DNA from: Zoogloea sp044344315
GTDB lineage: Bacteria; Pseudomonadota; Gammaproteobacteria; Burkholderiales; Rhodocyclaceae
Reading direction: 5' to 3'
Length of the DNA stretch: 64,000 nucleotides
Assembly: GCF_044344315.1 (NCBI RefSeq)
Contig: NZ_JBIJDC010000010.1
Coordinates: forward strand, 4,312-68,311
Shown: positions 54,697-63,946 of the stretch, piece by piece
Layout of the letters: each line of letters starts with the position of its first letter
How positions within the stretch are numbered: position 1 is the first letter of the stretch
Made by a program: the position numbers and the translations under genes
Notes under the pieces: model-generated
Seen by the model: the letters and a program-made list of their open reading frames with translations, nothing else
Database searches by the model: none
Told to the model about the DNA's origin: nothing

Positions 54697-54785
54697 GTAG
54701 GGGCGACTTCAGTCGCCCATCGTGCGTTGATCACCGACAGACGACCCTTGATCAAAGTCCGCGGGCGACTGAAGTCGCACCCACC
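54697..54785. repeat. GTAG-headed REP pair (BIME)
   Basis: GTAG (54697-54700) followed by the palindrome GGGCGACTTCAGTCGCCC (54701-54718). The same palindrome core appears in opposite orientation at 54763-54785, headed by GTGG on the minus strand. This head-palindrome layout is that of bacterial REP sequences spread by RAYT transposases. Further copies are at 61785 and 63947. Confidence 0.8.
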
Positions 54786-54853
54786 GTCCACTCGGGCGCC
54801 GTCAGAGCCTCCCATCACCCCCTTCGTCGCATCCGGTGCCTGGCGCAGCCATG

Positions 54854-54883
54854 AAAACGGCCGGTGAATCGCTTCACCGGCCG
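54854..54883 (-). terminator. intrinsic terminator of the DUF1329 operon
   Basis: Perfect 11-bp stem CGGCCGGTGAA (54858-54868) and TTCACCGGCCG (54873-54883) with a 4-base loop, followed on the minus strand by TTTTCAT. It lies 27 bp past the DUF1329 stop. Confidence 0.85.
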
Positions 54884-54909
54884 ATGTACTTCAACGCTTC
54901 AGATCAGAC

Positions 54910-56217
54910 TCAGTCGCCGCCGCGCATGTACTGCACCTGGAACATGGACGGCGGGTTCAGCTTGGGATCGACCTGGCCCTTGAACTGGCCGGTGGTGCAG
55001 TGCTTGCTCTGCACGTCCACCATCGAGAAGGCGTCGTCGATGCCGATGCCAGAGCCCTTGTTGATCGGCAGGTGGCTGTCCGGATGGGACTTGCCGACCA
55101 TGAAGACCTTCCACAGCTCGCCCTTGCGGTCGTAGATCTCGTTGGCGCCGTTGAGGTTGCCGAGTTGGGCATCCATGTAGAAGACGCGCTTGCTGACCGG
55201 ATGGTTGGCGTTGACCGGTGCGGCCTCCAGCACATACACCTTGCGCAGCTGCCAGGTGCCCTCATGGAAGCAGCCGCCCTGACCACCGAAGTTCACGTAC
55301 TTGTAGCCGTCGGACTCCGCCGGCATGTCGGCGGCCAGCTTCAGCTCGTTGTGGTTCCACATGGGCAGGATCACGTTCTTGGTGCCCTTGTAGGTCCACT
55401 TCATGTCGGAGATGCGGCCGTTGTAGCCTTCGAAGTCTTCGATCATCAGATCGGAGCCGAGGAAGGCATCGGTGGTCTGCCCGGTGGCCAGGCGACGCAC
55501 GCGACGCTGGAAGCCCAGGTAAAGGTAGGCATCGTCGAGCTTCTGGTCATCCTCGTAGCGCTGGATGAGGAGCTGGGTGTTCTTCAGATCCTGCGGGTCC
55601 AGGGCCTTCACGTAGATGGCGCGGAAGAGATCGGACGGGTTCGGCGTGACTTCGGGCACCGGCGCATCCTTCACCCGGTGCTTGAAGTTGAGGAAGTGGA
55701 AATTGAACTTGATGGTCTTTTCCACCTGACCGGACTGCATGTTGCGGTACTTCCAGTAGAAGGGCGAGATGGCGGCGCCGTCACCCCAGTTCACCCCGTA
55801 CTTGTAGTTCCAGGCCAGCTTCTCACCGGCGCGGGGGTCTTTGGCGTCGGGCTCTTCAACGAAGGGCCGGCCAGCGACATAGCCCTCGATGTCGCCGTTC
55901 TTGGGGCCGAGCTTGGTCTTGCCCAGGTTCTTGCGGGTGGCCTCAATGTAGGGCTTGGAGAGTTCGAACTGGGTGGTCGGGCCCACCTTGATCTCGAACT
56001 GACCCTCCTTGAGGAGCTTGAACACCCCGGCCGGAATGGCGTCCTTGAACTGGTCGGCGTTGGCCTTGTTGATCACCGTGCCCGCATTGAGGCCGGCCAC
56101 TTTCGGAAAGCCGCCCTTGTAGGGGTTGAAGGTGTTTTCCACATCGGCTTCGGTGGCAGCGTGGGCGAAACCCGTGGCCAGCAGGGCAAGAGTGGTGGCA
56201 ATGATGGTCTTGTTCAT
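54910..56217 (-). CDS. DUF1329 periplasmic protein
   Basis: This 435-residue protein has a signal peptide (MNKTIIATTLALLATGFAHA) and a DUF1329 domain, whose fold is related to LolA/LolB lipoprotein carriers. Family segments such as EDFEGYNGRISDMKWTYKG, LPMWNHNELK and RRVFYMD-like strands near the C terminus (KRVFYMDAQLGNLNGANEIYDRKGELWK in parts) are clear. These proteins are found with DUF1302 outer-membrane proteins and MMPL transporters in gene sets for hydrophobic compounds. It is the last gene of the minus-strand operon and ends 27 bp before a terminator. Confidence 0.9.
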   Translation of the reverse strand: MNKTIIATTLALLATGFAHAATEADVENTFNPYKGGFPKVAGLNAGTVINKANADQFKDAIPAGVFKLLKEGQFEIKVGPTTQFELSKPYIEATRKNLGKTKLGPKNGDIEGYVAGRPFVEEPDAKDPRAGEKLAWNYKYGVNWGDGAAISPFYWKYRNMQSGQVEKTIKFNFHFLNFKHRVKDAPVPEVTPNPSDLFRAIYVKALDPQDLKNTQLLIQRYEDDQKLDDAYLYLGFQRRVRRLATGQTTDAFLGSDLMIEDFEGYNGRISDMKWTYKGTKNVILPMWNHNELKLAADMPAESDGYKYVNFGGQGGCFHEGTWQLRKVYVLEAAPVNANHPVSKRVFYMDAQLGNLNGANEIYDRKGELWKVFMVGKSHPDSHLPINKGSGIGIDDAFSMVDVQSKHCTTGQFKGQVDPKLNPPSMFQVQYMRGGD

Positions 56218-56234
56218 TGTATGTGTCTCCTCGA

Positions 56235-58232
56235 TCAGAACTTGTAGCGCATGGTCAGGTAGACCTCGTCTTCGCGGATGGCAGAGCCGATGGGGCCGGC
56301 GCGGAAGCGGCCCAGGGGTTCCATGCCGGAGAGACCGCGGGAGTAGGCCACCATCGGATCACCCGGATAGGTGCCAGCGGTATACGGGGCGAAGGGGTTG
56401 CACGAACGGCAGTCGTCAAAGGAATTTCCACTGTTGGAGCCACCCTTGAAGTTGGCGCCGAAGGTGAACTTGAGCTTGTCGGTGGTGCTCCATTCCAGCG
56501 CCGGGGCGATGGCGTGGGTGCGGGAGCGGAAGTCCCGGGCGATGATCAGCTGCGGGCTGATGCGGTCACCGGCCAGGAAGCCCTTCATCAACAGGGTGCC
56601 GATCACGTTGTCCTTGAAGTCGGGAATCCCCCGCTCGCCGACGCCGCCGTTCTCACGCTCGTGGTCGAAGATGTGCTGCCAGAACAGCTGGGCAGAGAAC
56701 AGGGTGGTGCGGTGCGGGTTGATCCACGACACGAAGGTCGGCCGGTCCACCCCGATCACGCTGCGCCACACCCGGTTCTTCGAATACAGCTGCTCCCGGT
56801 TGGTGTTGGCAAACTCCTCACCCCAGGTCATGGCACCCTCGAAGCGGATGGCCGCCCCCAGGGTCTCGGACTGGAAGTCCATCGAGCCACCCAGCAGATT
56901 GACCCGCGGGAACTCCATGTCGAAGGAGATCAGGTAGGGCCAGGCGTTCTGGTACTGCCCGGTGAAGGAGTTGACGGCGCGCTTGCCGCCGTGGAGGGAC
57001 GGCAGCTGGGAGCGGTAATGCAGGGCGTTCAGGGAGAAGTTCAGCCCGCCCATGGTCACGCCTTCAAACTTGGCGCCGATCTGGGTGTTGGCCAGGCTCC
57101 ACTTGGGCAGATTGACGTTGGCCAGGCCGATCTGACCCGGGCCGAAGTTGGTGGCCAGGTAGGTGTCGGGGCCGACGTTGGCAAAGTTGGACACGGTACC
57201 GCCGTAGTCCCACAGGGTACGCATGCCGCGGAAGAAGCAGCCGGCATCCAGGGCCACGTTGGCCGTGCCGCACTGGCCCAGGTTGTTGGCGCGGAACTGG
57301 TCCACGTTCCAGATCACCTGCAGGTTGCGGTCCTGCATGGATTCGGACGCGCCCATGCGCCATTCGGCCTGGGCGATCCACATGGGAATGCGGATGTCCT
57401 GCAGCTCGTCATAGATGTTGTTGCGCGAGTAATCGACAGGGTTGATCACGTCGAGCACGCGGAACAGGTCCGTACGACCCCACACCACCTGCTGCTTGCC
57501 CAGCTTCAGGAAGATCTCCTGGCCACCGCCGATGTCGAAGCTGTTCTTGACGTAGGCCTCGCGGAGGAAGTCGAGACGGCTGTTGAACTCGGGAAACTCC
57601 AGGTCGCTGGTGCTCTTGTCACCATAGCCACCGAAGTCGGTACAGCCGCGCTTATCCACGTTGCAGGGGCGCACCGGGGTGGCAAAGGCCACGCCGCCGT
57701 TCACCTTGTGCCAGCGATCCCCCAGCACACGCAGACCTTCGTTGGGACTGTTGGGGTAGGCATCCATGAACGCGTTGTTCGTGGACCCGGGATAGCCCAG
57801 GCCCGCCACCGCCGTGTAGCCCAGCGGGCCGGCCGGGGAGGTGCTGCCCCAGGGTACGTCAGTCAGGTTGCCGCCAAGGGTGCTCTGGGCGCCGATGGAA
57901 CCCCCCGCATCCTCGCCGTATTGGCCCTTGTTCATGCGGTACACGCCATCCCAGCTGCCGCGCAGGACGCTGTGGAAGACCCAGCCGCCCGAGAGCTTCT
58001 TGTCGGCTTCCACCTGCAGGGTGTTACGGAACTTGGACAGGCCGACCACCTTGCCCGTGTTGTCGCGACCGCGGAAGGCCGTGTGGTTCTCGTAGTAGGT
58101 GTCCACCTGCCACGGTTCGCTGGAGCTGCCCATGTCGGGCAGGTTGTCCTGGGCGAAGGCCGGCAAGGCGGCCGCCACGGCCAGGGCGGTGAGGCTGAGC
58201 GCCGGTGTCTTCCGGCTTGATCTGTTTTTCAT
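56235..58232 (-). CDS. DUF1302 outer-membrane beta-barrel protein
   Basis: This 665-residue protein has a signal peptide (about 1-28, cleavage after ALPAFA) and a large beta-barrel that ends in a terminal Phe (YLTMRYKF). DUF1302 proteins are predicted outer-membrane channels; typical segments are KLGKQQVVWGRTDLFRVLDVINPVDYS and QIEWNVDQFRANN-type strands in the centre. GGAGGAG lies at an ideal distance before ATG 58232. The gene is 17 bp upstream of the DUF1329 gene and about 80 bp downstream of the MMPL transporter gene, so all three act together, probably in moving a hydrophobic substrate across the envelope. Confidence 0.9.
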   Translation of the reverse strand: MKNRSSRKTPALSLTALAVAAALPAFAQDNLPDMGSSSEPWQVDTYYENHTAFRGRDNTGKVVGLSKFRNTLQVEADKKLSGGWVFHSVLRGSWDGVYRMNKGQYGEDAGGSIGAQSTLGGNLTDVPWGSTSPAGPLGYTAVAGLGYPGSTNNAFMDAYPNSPNEGLRVLGDRWHKVNGGVAFATPVRPCNVDKRGCTDFGGYGDKSTSDLEFPEFNSRLDFLREAYVKNSFDIGGGQEIFLKLGKQQVVWGRTDLFRVLDVINPVDYSRNNIYDELQDIRIPMWIAQAEWRMGASESMQDRNLQVIWNVDQFRANNLGQCGTANVALDAGCFFRGMRTLWDYGGTVSNFANVGPDTYLATNFGPGQIGLANVNLPKWSLANTQIGAKFEGVTMGGLNFSLNALHYRSQLPSLHGGKRAVNSFTGQYQNAWPYLISFDMEFPRVNLLGGSMDFQSETLGAAIRFEGAMTWGEEFANTNREQLYSKNRVWRSVIGVDRPTFVSWINPHRTTLFSAQLFWQHIFDHERENGGVGERGIPDFKDNVIGTLLMKGFLAGDRISPQLIIARDFRSRTHAIAPALEWSTTDKLKFTFGANFKGGSNSGNSFDDCRSCNPFAPYTAGTYPGDPMVAYSRGLSGMEPLGRFRAGPIGSAIREDEVYLTMRYKF

Positions 58233-58312
58233 GGTGTCTCCTCCTTGGTTGTGTCGATTGCGGCCGTCCCCCGGCCGCCCTCCCTTGAATCGCTGGGTTG
58301 TTGCCTCCTTGA

Positions 58313-60700
58313 TCAGGTTTCCAGCACGCCGTCCTCGTCGTAATGGGCGGCCGTGACGAACTTGGGTTTGAAGACCACGCACCAGGACGGCACGATGAGC
58401 ACCGCGGCGATGGCATTGACGATGAGCATGAAGGACAGGAGCACGGCGGCATCCGACTGGAAGCGCAGGTCGGACATGAAGATCCACATCACCACGCCGG
58501 CAATCAGGGTCACGGCAGTGAAGGACACGGCGTAGCCGGTGGTGGCCACGGCGCGGATCACCGCCTGCTTGATGTCCTGCAGCACCGCGAACTCCTCGCG
58601 GATGCGGTCCATGAAGTACACCGCGTAGTCGATGCCCACCCCCACGCCGACGGCGATCACCGGCACGGTATTGACGTTGATGCCGATGCCGGCAGCGCCC
58701 ATGTAGGCGTAGGTCATCAGGGTGGCGAAAAGCATGGGCAGGACCATCAGCCAGCCCGCGTGCACCGAGCTGTAATAGACCATCACCAGCAGGAAGGCGA
58801 TGATCATCACAGTGGGGATGATGATCATGTGGTCGGTGTGCAGGGCCTGGTTGCCCGCCGCCGTCACGCCGACGATGCCGCCCCCCAGCTCGATGTGGAT
58901 GCCCTTGACCTCGGCCTCGAGCTTCTTCTTGCCCTCTTCGGCCAGGGCCACCACCCGGTTGATGGTGTCGGCCTGGTGGTCCTTGTAATAGAAGACCATG
59001 TTCGCCTCGTTCTCGTCGGCGTTCACGAACTCCTTCAGGGCACCGGGAATCGGGCTGGCGGCCATGTAGGCAAACATCAGCCCGCCCACTTCCTCGGCCG
59101 TATCAGGCACCTGCATCCAGCGCGGGTCATCGTTGTGGGTGAGCTTGTTGACCACCCGCAGCACACCGGGAATGGCCTTGGCGCCGCCCAGGGTCGGGTC
59201 GGACAGCATGTGGGCCTGGAAGCGCTCGATGGCGGCCATCACCTCGGGGCGCTTGATGCCGCCCTTGTCATCGGTGCGCATCAGCACGTGCAGCTCTTCC
59301 GAGCCGGGGAAGCGCGTGTTGATGGCCTTGGTGGACACGTTGTAGTCGTGATGGGTGTGGAGCAGCGGCGAGCCCGGCTCGGATTCACCCAGCTGCACCT
59401 TGCCCACGAAGTACAGGCCGCCGACGGCACCGATCAGGGTCAGCAGCAGGATGCTGCGGGCGCCCCCGTCGGTACCGCCGGTGCGGGCCATGGCTGCACC
59501 CAGGAAGTTGCGCACCCCTTCGTTGGCATTCACGGTGTTCTTCGGGGCCGGCAGCACGGTGAGGGCCAGGGGCACCATGAAGTGCACCGTGAAGATCACC
59601 GAGAAGCCCCAGAAGCCCGCCGCCACACCCAGCTTGTGGTTGAAGGGCGCCGCCCCCAGCACCAGCACGGCAATGCCCACCGCGTCGATGATGATGGCCA
59701 GGGAGCCCGGCCGGAACAGGGCGTCCAGGGCATTGCGTGCCGCCTTCTGGCCGTTCTTGACGATGGCCAGCTCCTCGTAATAGCGCACCACAAGCTGCAC
59801 CCCGTGGGAGGTGGCGCGGGCGGCGATAAGGAAGGGGATGGGCAGCGACAGGGGCTCCAGGTTGATGCCCATCACCGCCATGAAGCCGAGCCCCCAGATG
59901 GTGGACAGGGCAATCCCCAGCAGCGGCAGCGCAATGCCGTAGAAGCGCCGGAAGTACACGATCAGCAGCACCGTGATCAGGGCCAGGGTCCAGGCCAGGA
60001 TCTCGACAATCTGGTTGAGGTAGGTGTACACCCAGCCGGTAAGCACCGGGTTGCCGGTGACGTGGATGGTGTGGCCCGGAATGGACAGGGACTCCCGGAC
60101 CTTCTGCAGGGCTTCGAAGGTTTTCGGGTAGTCGATGTCGGCCTCGTTGAGCTGGGCCTTGATCAGGGCTGCCTTCAGGTCCGGCGAGACCAGCAGGCCG
60201 GCGATCGTCGGATTGGCGATCACATCCTTCTTCAGCTGCTCCAGCTCGGCCACGGTGCGGGTCGTCTTGGCCGGGTCGTAGTAGGACTCGGACGCAAAGC
60301 CGCCCTGCTCGTCCAGGAAGATCTTGCGGGCGGTGCGGTGGGTCAGGCTGGAGACGAGGTTGTGGTTCACCCCGGGCAGGTTGTCCACGCCCTGGGTGGC
60401 CTGGTGAATCAGCGCCAGGGTTTCGTCGTTGAAAATGGTGCCCTTCTCCACCTCCACCGCCATCACGATCATGTTGGCGCCGCCAAAGTTCTCTTTAAGG
60501 CGGTTGTAGGTCTGAATGTAGGGATGGTTCTGGGGCAGCAGGTCGGCGAAGTCGGAATAGATCCGCAGCTTCGGCAGGGCCGCGCCAAACAGCGCGGTGA
60601 TGACCAGAACAAGGGCAAGGACGACCTTCGGATTGGCGAAGATCCACTCTTCCGCCCGATGCAGGGCGTGGGTGATGCGGTGGCGGGTTTGGCTGACCAT
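58313..60700 (-). CDS. MMPL/RND-type transporter
   Basis: This 795-residue inner-membrane transporter has twelve transmembrane helices: one near 27-45, the group 230-390, another near 420, and 625-770. It has two large periplasmic loops. The segments VKLGESEPGSPLL and NTRFPGSEELHVLMRT belong to the second loop, and GVGVGIDYAVYFMDRIREE with its charged residues in the membrane is the MMPL proton-relay region. The family exports lipids and hydrophobic molecules. ATG 60700 lacks a strong ribosome site and lies 8 bp after the YCF48 gene, so coupling is likely. Confidence 0.9.
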   Translation of the reverse strand: MVSQTRHRITHALHRAEEWIFANPKVVLALVLVITALFGAALPKLRIYSDFADLLPQNHPYIQTYNRLKENFGGANMIVMAVEVEKGTIFNDETLALIHQATQGVDNLPGVNHNLVSSLTHRTARKIFLDEQGGFASESYYDPAKTTRTVAELEQLKKDVIANPTIAGLLVSPDLKAALIKAQLNEADIDYPKTFEALQKVRESLSIPGHTIHVTGNPVLTGWVYTYLNQIVEILAWTLALITVLLIVYFRRFYGIALPLLGIALSTIWGLGFMAVMGINLEPLSLPIPFLIAARATSHGVQLVVRYYEELAIVKNGQKAARNALDALFRPGSLAIIIDAVGIAVLVLGAAPFNHKLGVAAGFWGFSVIFTVHFMVPLALTVLPAPKNTVNANEGVRNFLGAAMARTGGTDGGARSILLLTLIGAVGGLYFVGKVQLGESEPGSPLLHTHHDYNVSTKAINTRFPGSEELHVLMRTDDKGGIKRPEVMAAIERFQAHMLSDPTLGGAKAIPGVLRVVNKLTHNDDPRWMQVPDTAEEVGGLMFAYMAASPIPGALKEFVNADENEANMVFYYKDHQADTINRVVALAEEGKKKLEAEVKGIHIELGGGIVGVTAAGNQALHTDHMIIIPTVMIIAFLLVMVYYSSVHAGWLMVLPMLFATLMTYAYMGAAGIGINVNTVPVIAVGVGVGIDYAVYFMDRIREEFAVLQDIKQAVIRAVATTGYAVSFTAVTLIAGVVMWIFMSDLRFQSDAAVLLSFMLIVNAIAAVLIVPSWCVVFKPKFVTAAHYDEDGVLET

Positions 60701-60708
60701 GATGCGTC

Positions 60709-61710
60709 TCAGTGGGCCGCAGGGGCCGGGGATGCGGAGGGAGCCTGGGCGGCCTGGGTGCCGATCACGCGCAGCAGGCCACCAGGGCCGCCGGCAACGA
60801 TGGCGTGCTGTTCGGGCAGGGATACGGCTGCGCCGAGGAACACCGGTGCCGCATCCGGATAAGGAACGCTGCGCCAGGTATCCCCTTCCAGGCGGGCCAC
60901 GACACCGCCGGCGCCAACACCGTGGGGCACGCCCTCGTGCATGAACAGCCGGTACAGGGGCGCCCGGCTGGCGTTGGTCTGGCGCGTCCAGGTCTGGCCG
61001 CCGTCACTGGTCTGCAGGATCTGCCCGGCAATGCCGCTGGCCCAGCCCCGGGTGGGGGTGGTAAACAGTGCTGCGTAGGGGTAGAACTCATCCGGCATCG
61101 GCGGCTGGCGCGTCCACGTGGTGCCGCCGTCCCGGGTCACGGCCACCAGACCGAACTCGCCGGTGGCGTAGCCCACGCTGTCATCCACCATCTGGATGCC
61201 GGTGAGCTGGGCGTCCTCGGCCAGGTCGGTCACCGTCCAGGTGGCACCCGCGTCGGCGCTCACAGCCAGGGTGGCACTGGTGCCAGCCACCCACCAACGG
61301 CCCCTGGCATCACAACTGATGGCGAGAGGCGTGCGCGGCTTGTCGATGGAAACCGCCTTCCAGCCGGCCCCGGCGGCATCGCTGCTCCACACCTTGCGGA
61401 AGAAATCCACCGCCACAAAGCGCCCGTCCGGGCAGGCGGTGATGCCGATCAGGGAGCTGCCGCCGAGCATCTCCCGCTTCCAGCTGCGGCCGTTGTCGGC
61501 CGACACCAGCACAGCACCACTCTGGGTGCCGGCTACCACCACCTTGCCGTTGCTGGCCAGGGCCTGGGTGATGTCGTAACGCTGCACCGGGCGGGCCGCC
61601 TCGGCCTTCACAGCCGAAAGGTCGGCCTGGGCCGTGCAGCCGGCCAGGCCGACAGCCCCCGCTGCCATGAATGCCGCGCCCAGGGCGCGGCATGTATATG
61701 TCTTGTTCAC
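60709..61710 (-). CDS. YCF48-like beta-propeller lipoprotein
   Basis: This 333-residue protein has a lipoprotein signal peptide with LAGC (Cys25) and a beta-propeller of YCF48/BNR repeats, seen as recurrent S-x-D-x-G-x-T-W blocks (VSADNGRSWKRE, VSADAGATWTV, VTRDGGTTWTRQ, TSDGGQTWTRQ). Related proteins accompany DUF1302/DUF1329/MMPL genes and may hold the envelope complex together. The start is GTG 61710, since GGAGGAGACCCA stands directly in front and the lipobox follows at the right distance. It is the first of the four envelope genes, 135 bp after dmpI. Confidence 0.87.
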   Translation of the reverse strand: MNKTYTCRALGAAFMAAGAVGLAGCTAQADLSAVKAEAARPVQRYDITQALASNGKVVVAGTQSGAVLVSADNGRSWKREMLGGSSLIGITACPDGRFVAVDFFRKVWSSDAAGAGWKAVSIDKPRTPLAISCDARGRWWVAGTSATLAVSADAGATWTVTDLAEDAQLTGIQMVDDSVGYATGEFGLVAVTRDGGTTWTRQPPMPDEFYPYAALFTTPTRGWASGIAGQILQTSDGGQTWTRQTNASRAPLYRLFMHEGVPHGVGAGGVVARLEGDTWRSVPYPDAAPVFLGAAVSLPEQHAIVAGGPGGLLRVIGTQAAQAPSASPAPAAH

Positions 61711-61784
61711 TGGGTCTCCTCCAGTTCTTTTTCTGTTTTTTGGCGCAAGACCGCCCTGCTCCATGGCCATGGCCTGGAGTTCTT

Positions 61785-61810
61785 GTAGGGGGCGGGTTTA
61801 TTCGCCCGCC
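61785..61810. repeat. variant GTAG-headed REP element
   Basis: GTAG (61785-61788) followed by GGGGCGGG, TTTATT and CGCCCGCC: the same layout as the REP copies at 54697 and 63947 but with a different palindrome. It lies in the 135-bp gap between dmpI and the YCF48 gene, where it could form a hairpin in the shared transcript and lower downstream expression. Confidence 0.6.
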
Positions 61811-61845
61811 GGGCCAAGTGCCGCGCCCGGCGTGCCGGGGCGTAC

Positions 61846-62037
61846 TTAGCGCCCCAGATCCTTGGCGCTGACGCCGGCGATGCCCCAGTTTTCCTTGGGC
61901 ACGTCGTGGATCCACACCCGGACGTTCTCCTTGGGGGCGCCCACGGCTTCGTGCAGGGCCTGGGTGACTTTCTCGATGACCGCCCGCTTCTGCTCTTCGG
62001 TACGGCCTTCAATCATGTAGATCTGTGCAAAAGGCAT
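61846..62037 (-). CDS. dmpI: 4-oxalocrotonate tautomerase
   Basis: This 63-residue hexameric tautomerase interconverts the enol and keto forms of 2-hydroxymuconate in the catechol meta-cleavage pathway. It starts MPFAQIYMIEGRTEEQKRAV, so Pro1 is exposed after Met removal, and the conserved Arg residues of the active site (Arg12 and Arg40 equivalents in GRTEEQ and NVRVWI) are present. The length is that of 4-OT. It lies 16 bp after dmpH in the same operon, in the order dmpG-dmpH-dmpI known from phenol pathways. Confidence 0.9.
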   Translation of the reverse strand: MPFAQIYMIEGRTEEQKRAVIEKVTQALHEAVGAPKENVRVWIHDVPKENWGIAGVSAKDLGR

Positions 62038-62053
62038 GTTCTTCTCCCTGGAT

Positions 62054-62842
62054 TTACTTGAAGCGGACCGACACGGAACCCATGCCCTGGACCCGCAGCG
62101 TGACGTTGTCACCCGGCGCCACGGCCACCGCCTCGGTGATGCCGCCGGAGAGGATCAGCGCCCCGGCGGGAATCTCCTCGCCCCGGGCGCCCAAATGGTT
62201 GGCCAGCATGGCGATGGCCGCAGCCGGATGGCCCAGCACCGCCGCGCCGGCACCGAAGGCCACCGGCTCGCCGTTCTTTTCCATCACGATGCCCACGGTG
62301 CGCAGATCCACTTCGCTCACCGGCAACGGTTGGCCGCCGATCACGAAGCGGGCCGACGAGGTGTTGTCGGCAATCACGCTCTTCAGATCGAACTTGAAAT
62401 CGCGGTAGCGGGAATCGATGACCTCCATGCCGGGGATCACGAAATCGGTGGCCGCCAGCACGGCGCCGATGTGGCAGCCCGGACCCTTGAGGGCGCGTTT
62501 CATGACAAAGGCGATCTCGGGCTCAATCTTGGGATGGATGAGCTCTGACACCTTCACCTCACCGCCATCAGGCACCGAGCCATAGTCGGTGATGAAACCG
62601 AAACACGGGGTCTCGACGCCCATCTGCTTCATCTTGGCGTAGGAGGTGAGGCCAGCCTTGAGGCCGACGATGCGGGTGCCGCGCGCGAGCTTGCGGGCCT
62701 TGATGGTGTCCTGGATGGCGTAGGCATCCTCCCAGTCCATGTCGGGAAACTCGTCGGTGATCTTCAGGGTGTCCCGGGCTTCGAGCTCGCAACTCTCCAG
62801 GTGTTCGGCGAGGCGGGCGATGATGGCTTGATCGAGTTTCAT
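62054..62842 (-). CDS. dmpH: 4-oxalocrotonate decarboxylase
   Basis: This 262-residue enzyme decarboxylates 2-oxohex-3-enedioate to 2-hydroxypenta-2,4-dienoate. It matches DmpH in the LKAGLTSYAKMKQMGVETPCFGF segment, LIHPKIEPEIAFV (metal-binding Glu residues), GMEVIDSRYRDFKFDL and AAVLGHPAAAIAMLANHL. It differs from the closely related hydratase DmpE in these stretches, although the two families are homologous and form a complex. It overlaps dmpG by four bases (62839-62842). The dmpE gene is not in the window. Confidence 0.9.
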   Translation of the reverse strand: MKLDQAIIARLAEHLESCELEARDTLKITDEFPDMDWEDAYAIQDTIKARKLARGTRIVGLKAGLTSYAKMKQMGVETPCFGFITDYGSVPDGGEVKVSELIHPKIEPEIAFVMKRALKGPGCHIGAVLAATDFVIPGMEVIDSRYRDFKFDLKSVIADNTSSARFVIGGQPLPVSEVDLRTVGIVMEKNGEPVAFGAGAAVLGHPAAAIAMLANHLGARGEEIPAGALILSGGITEAVAVAPGDNVTLRVQGMGSVSVRFK

Positions 62843-63870
62843 GCCAGCACTCCCCGGGCCCGCGCCATCGAAATGGCCGTGTCCTCGATCATGTCCTCCT
62901 GCCCGCCCACCATGCCGCGGCGGCCGAGTTCAACGAGGATGTCCCGGGCCGGTACGCCGTACTTGACGCTGGCGCGCTTGGCGAAGAGCAGGAAGGAACC
63001 ATACACCCCGGCGTAGCCCAGGGTCAGGGCGTCCCGGTCGATACGGATCGGGAAGTCCATGATCGGCACCACCAGGTCTTCGGCCACGTCGGTGATCTTG
63101 GCCACATCCACCCCGGTCTGGATGCCCATCAGGTCGGCCACGGCGATGAAGACTTCCATCGGGGTGTTGCCGGCCCCGGCGCCCAGTCCGGCGGCAGCGG
63201 CGTCGATGCGCGTGGCGCCCACTTCGATGGCGGCGATGCTGTTGGCCACGCCCATGGCCAGGTTGTGGTGGCCATGAAAGCCCAGTTCGGTCTCGGGCTT
63301 GAGGGCTTCGCGCACGGCGCCCAGGCGGGCCTTGACGCCGTCGGGCAGCAGGTGGCCGGCCGAGTCGGTGATGTAGATGCAGTTGGCGCCGTAGCCTTCC
63401 ATCAACTTGGCTTGCTTGACCAGACCTTCGGGGCTGTTCATGTGGCTCATCATCAGGAAGCCGACGGTGTCCATGGCGAGCTTTCTGGCCAGGGTGATGT
63501 GCTGTTCGGACACATCGGCCTCGGTGCAGTGGGTGGCGACGCGGATGGTGTTCACCCCCAGGTCGCGGGCCATGCGCAGGTGATCGACGGTGCCGATGCC
63601 GGGCAGCAGCAGGGCCGAGACCTTGGCCTGCTTCATGCGCGGGATGACGGCGCCCAGGTATTCCTCGTCGGTGTGGGCCGGAAAGCCGTAGTTCACCGAG
63701 CTGCCCCCCAGGCCGTCGCCGTGGGTGACTTCAATCAGCGGCACGCCGGCTGCGTCGAGCCCGGTGGCGATGCTGATCATCTGATCGAGGGACATGAGGT
63801 GACGCTTGGGGTGCATGCCGTCCCGCAGGGTCATGTCGTGGACGGTAACTTTGGTGCCTTTGAGATCCAT
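62839..63870 (-). CDS. dmpG: 4-hydroxy-2-oxovalerate aldolase
   Basis: This 343-residue class II aldolase cleaves 4-hydroxy-2-oxovalerate to pyruvate and acetaldehyde, and channels acetaldehyde to DmpF. The N-terminal VHDMTLRDGMHPKRH holds the catalytic Arg and the metal Asp, and GFHGHHNLAMGVANS holds the two metal-binding His. The C-terminal part has the communication domain that binds the dehydrogenase. The length is as in DmpG/MhpE. It is the first gene of the operon inside the window. Its partner dmpF and the upper pathway would lie upstream, beyond position 64000. Confidence 0.95.
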   Translation of the reverse strand: MDLKGTKVTVHDMTLRDGMHPKRHLMSLDQMISIATGLDAAGVPLIEVTHGDGLGGSSVNYGFPAHTDEEYLGAVIPRMKQAKVSALLLPGIGTVDHLRMARDLGVNTIRVATHCTEADVSEQHITLARKLAMDTVGFLMMSHMNSPEGLVKQAKLMEGYGANCIYITDSAGHLLPDGVKARLGAVREALKPETELGFHGHHNLAMGVANSIAAIEVGATRIDAAAAGLGAGAGNTPMEVFIAVADLMGIQTGVDVAKITDVAEDLVVPIMDFPIRIDRDALTLGYAGVYGSFLLFAKRASVKYGVPARDILVELGRRGMVGGQEDMIEDTAISMARARGVLA

Positions 63871-63946
63871 GATGGGTTCTCCGATGATTCGATGGTGGGC
63901 TGACGCCGGGGTCTGTGGGTGTGGAGGTGAGTTGCGGGGGCGACTT

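Noticed and set aside
56217..58220. Plus-strand open frame (667 codons) opposite the DUF1302 gene
   Set aside because: Antisense of a strongly supported signal-peptide-bearing gene; no domain.
58343..60862. Plus-strand open frame (839 codons) opposite the MMPL transporter gene
   Set aside because: His/Gly/Asp/Gln-rich translation typical of antisense frames; the minus-strand transporter has twelve clear helices.
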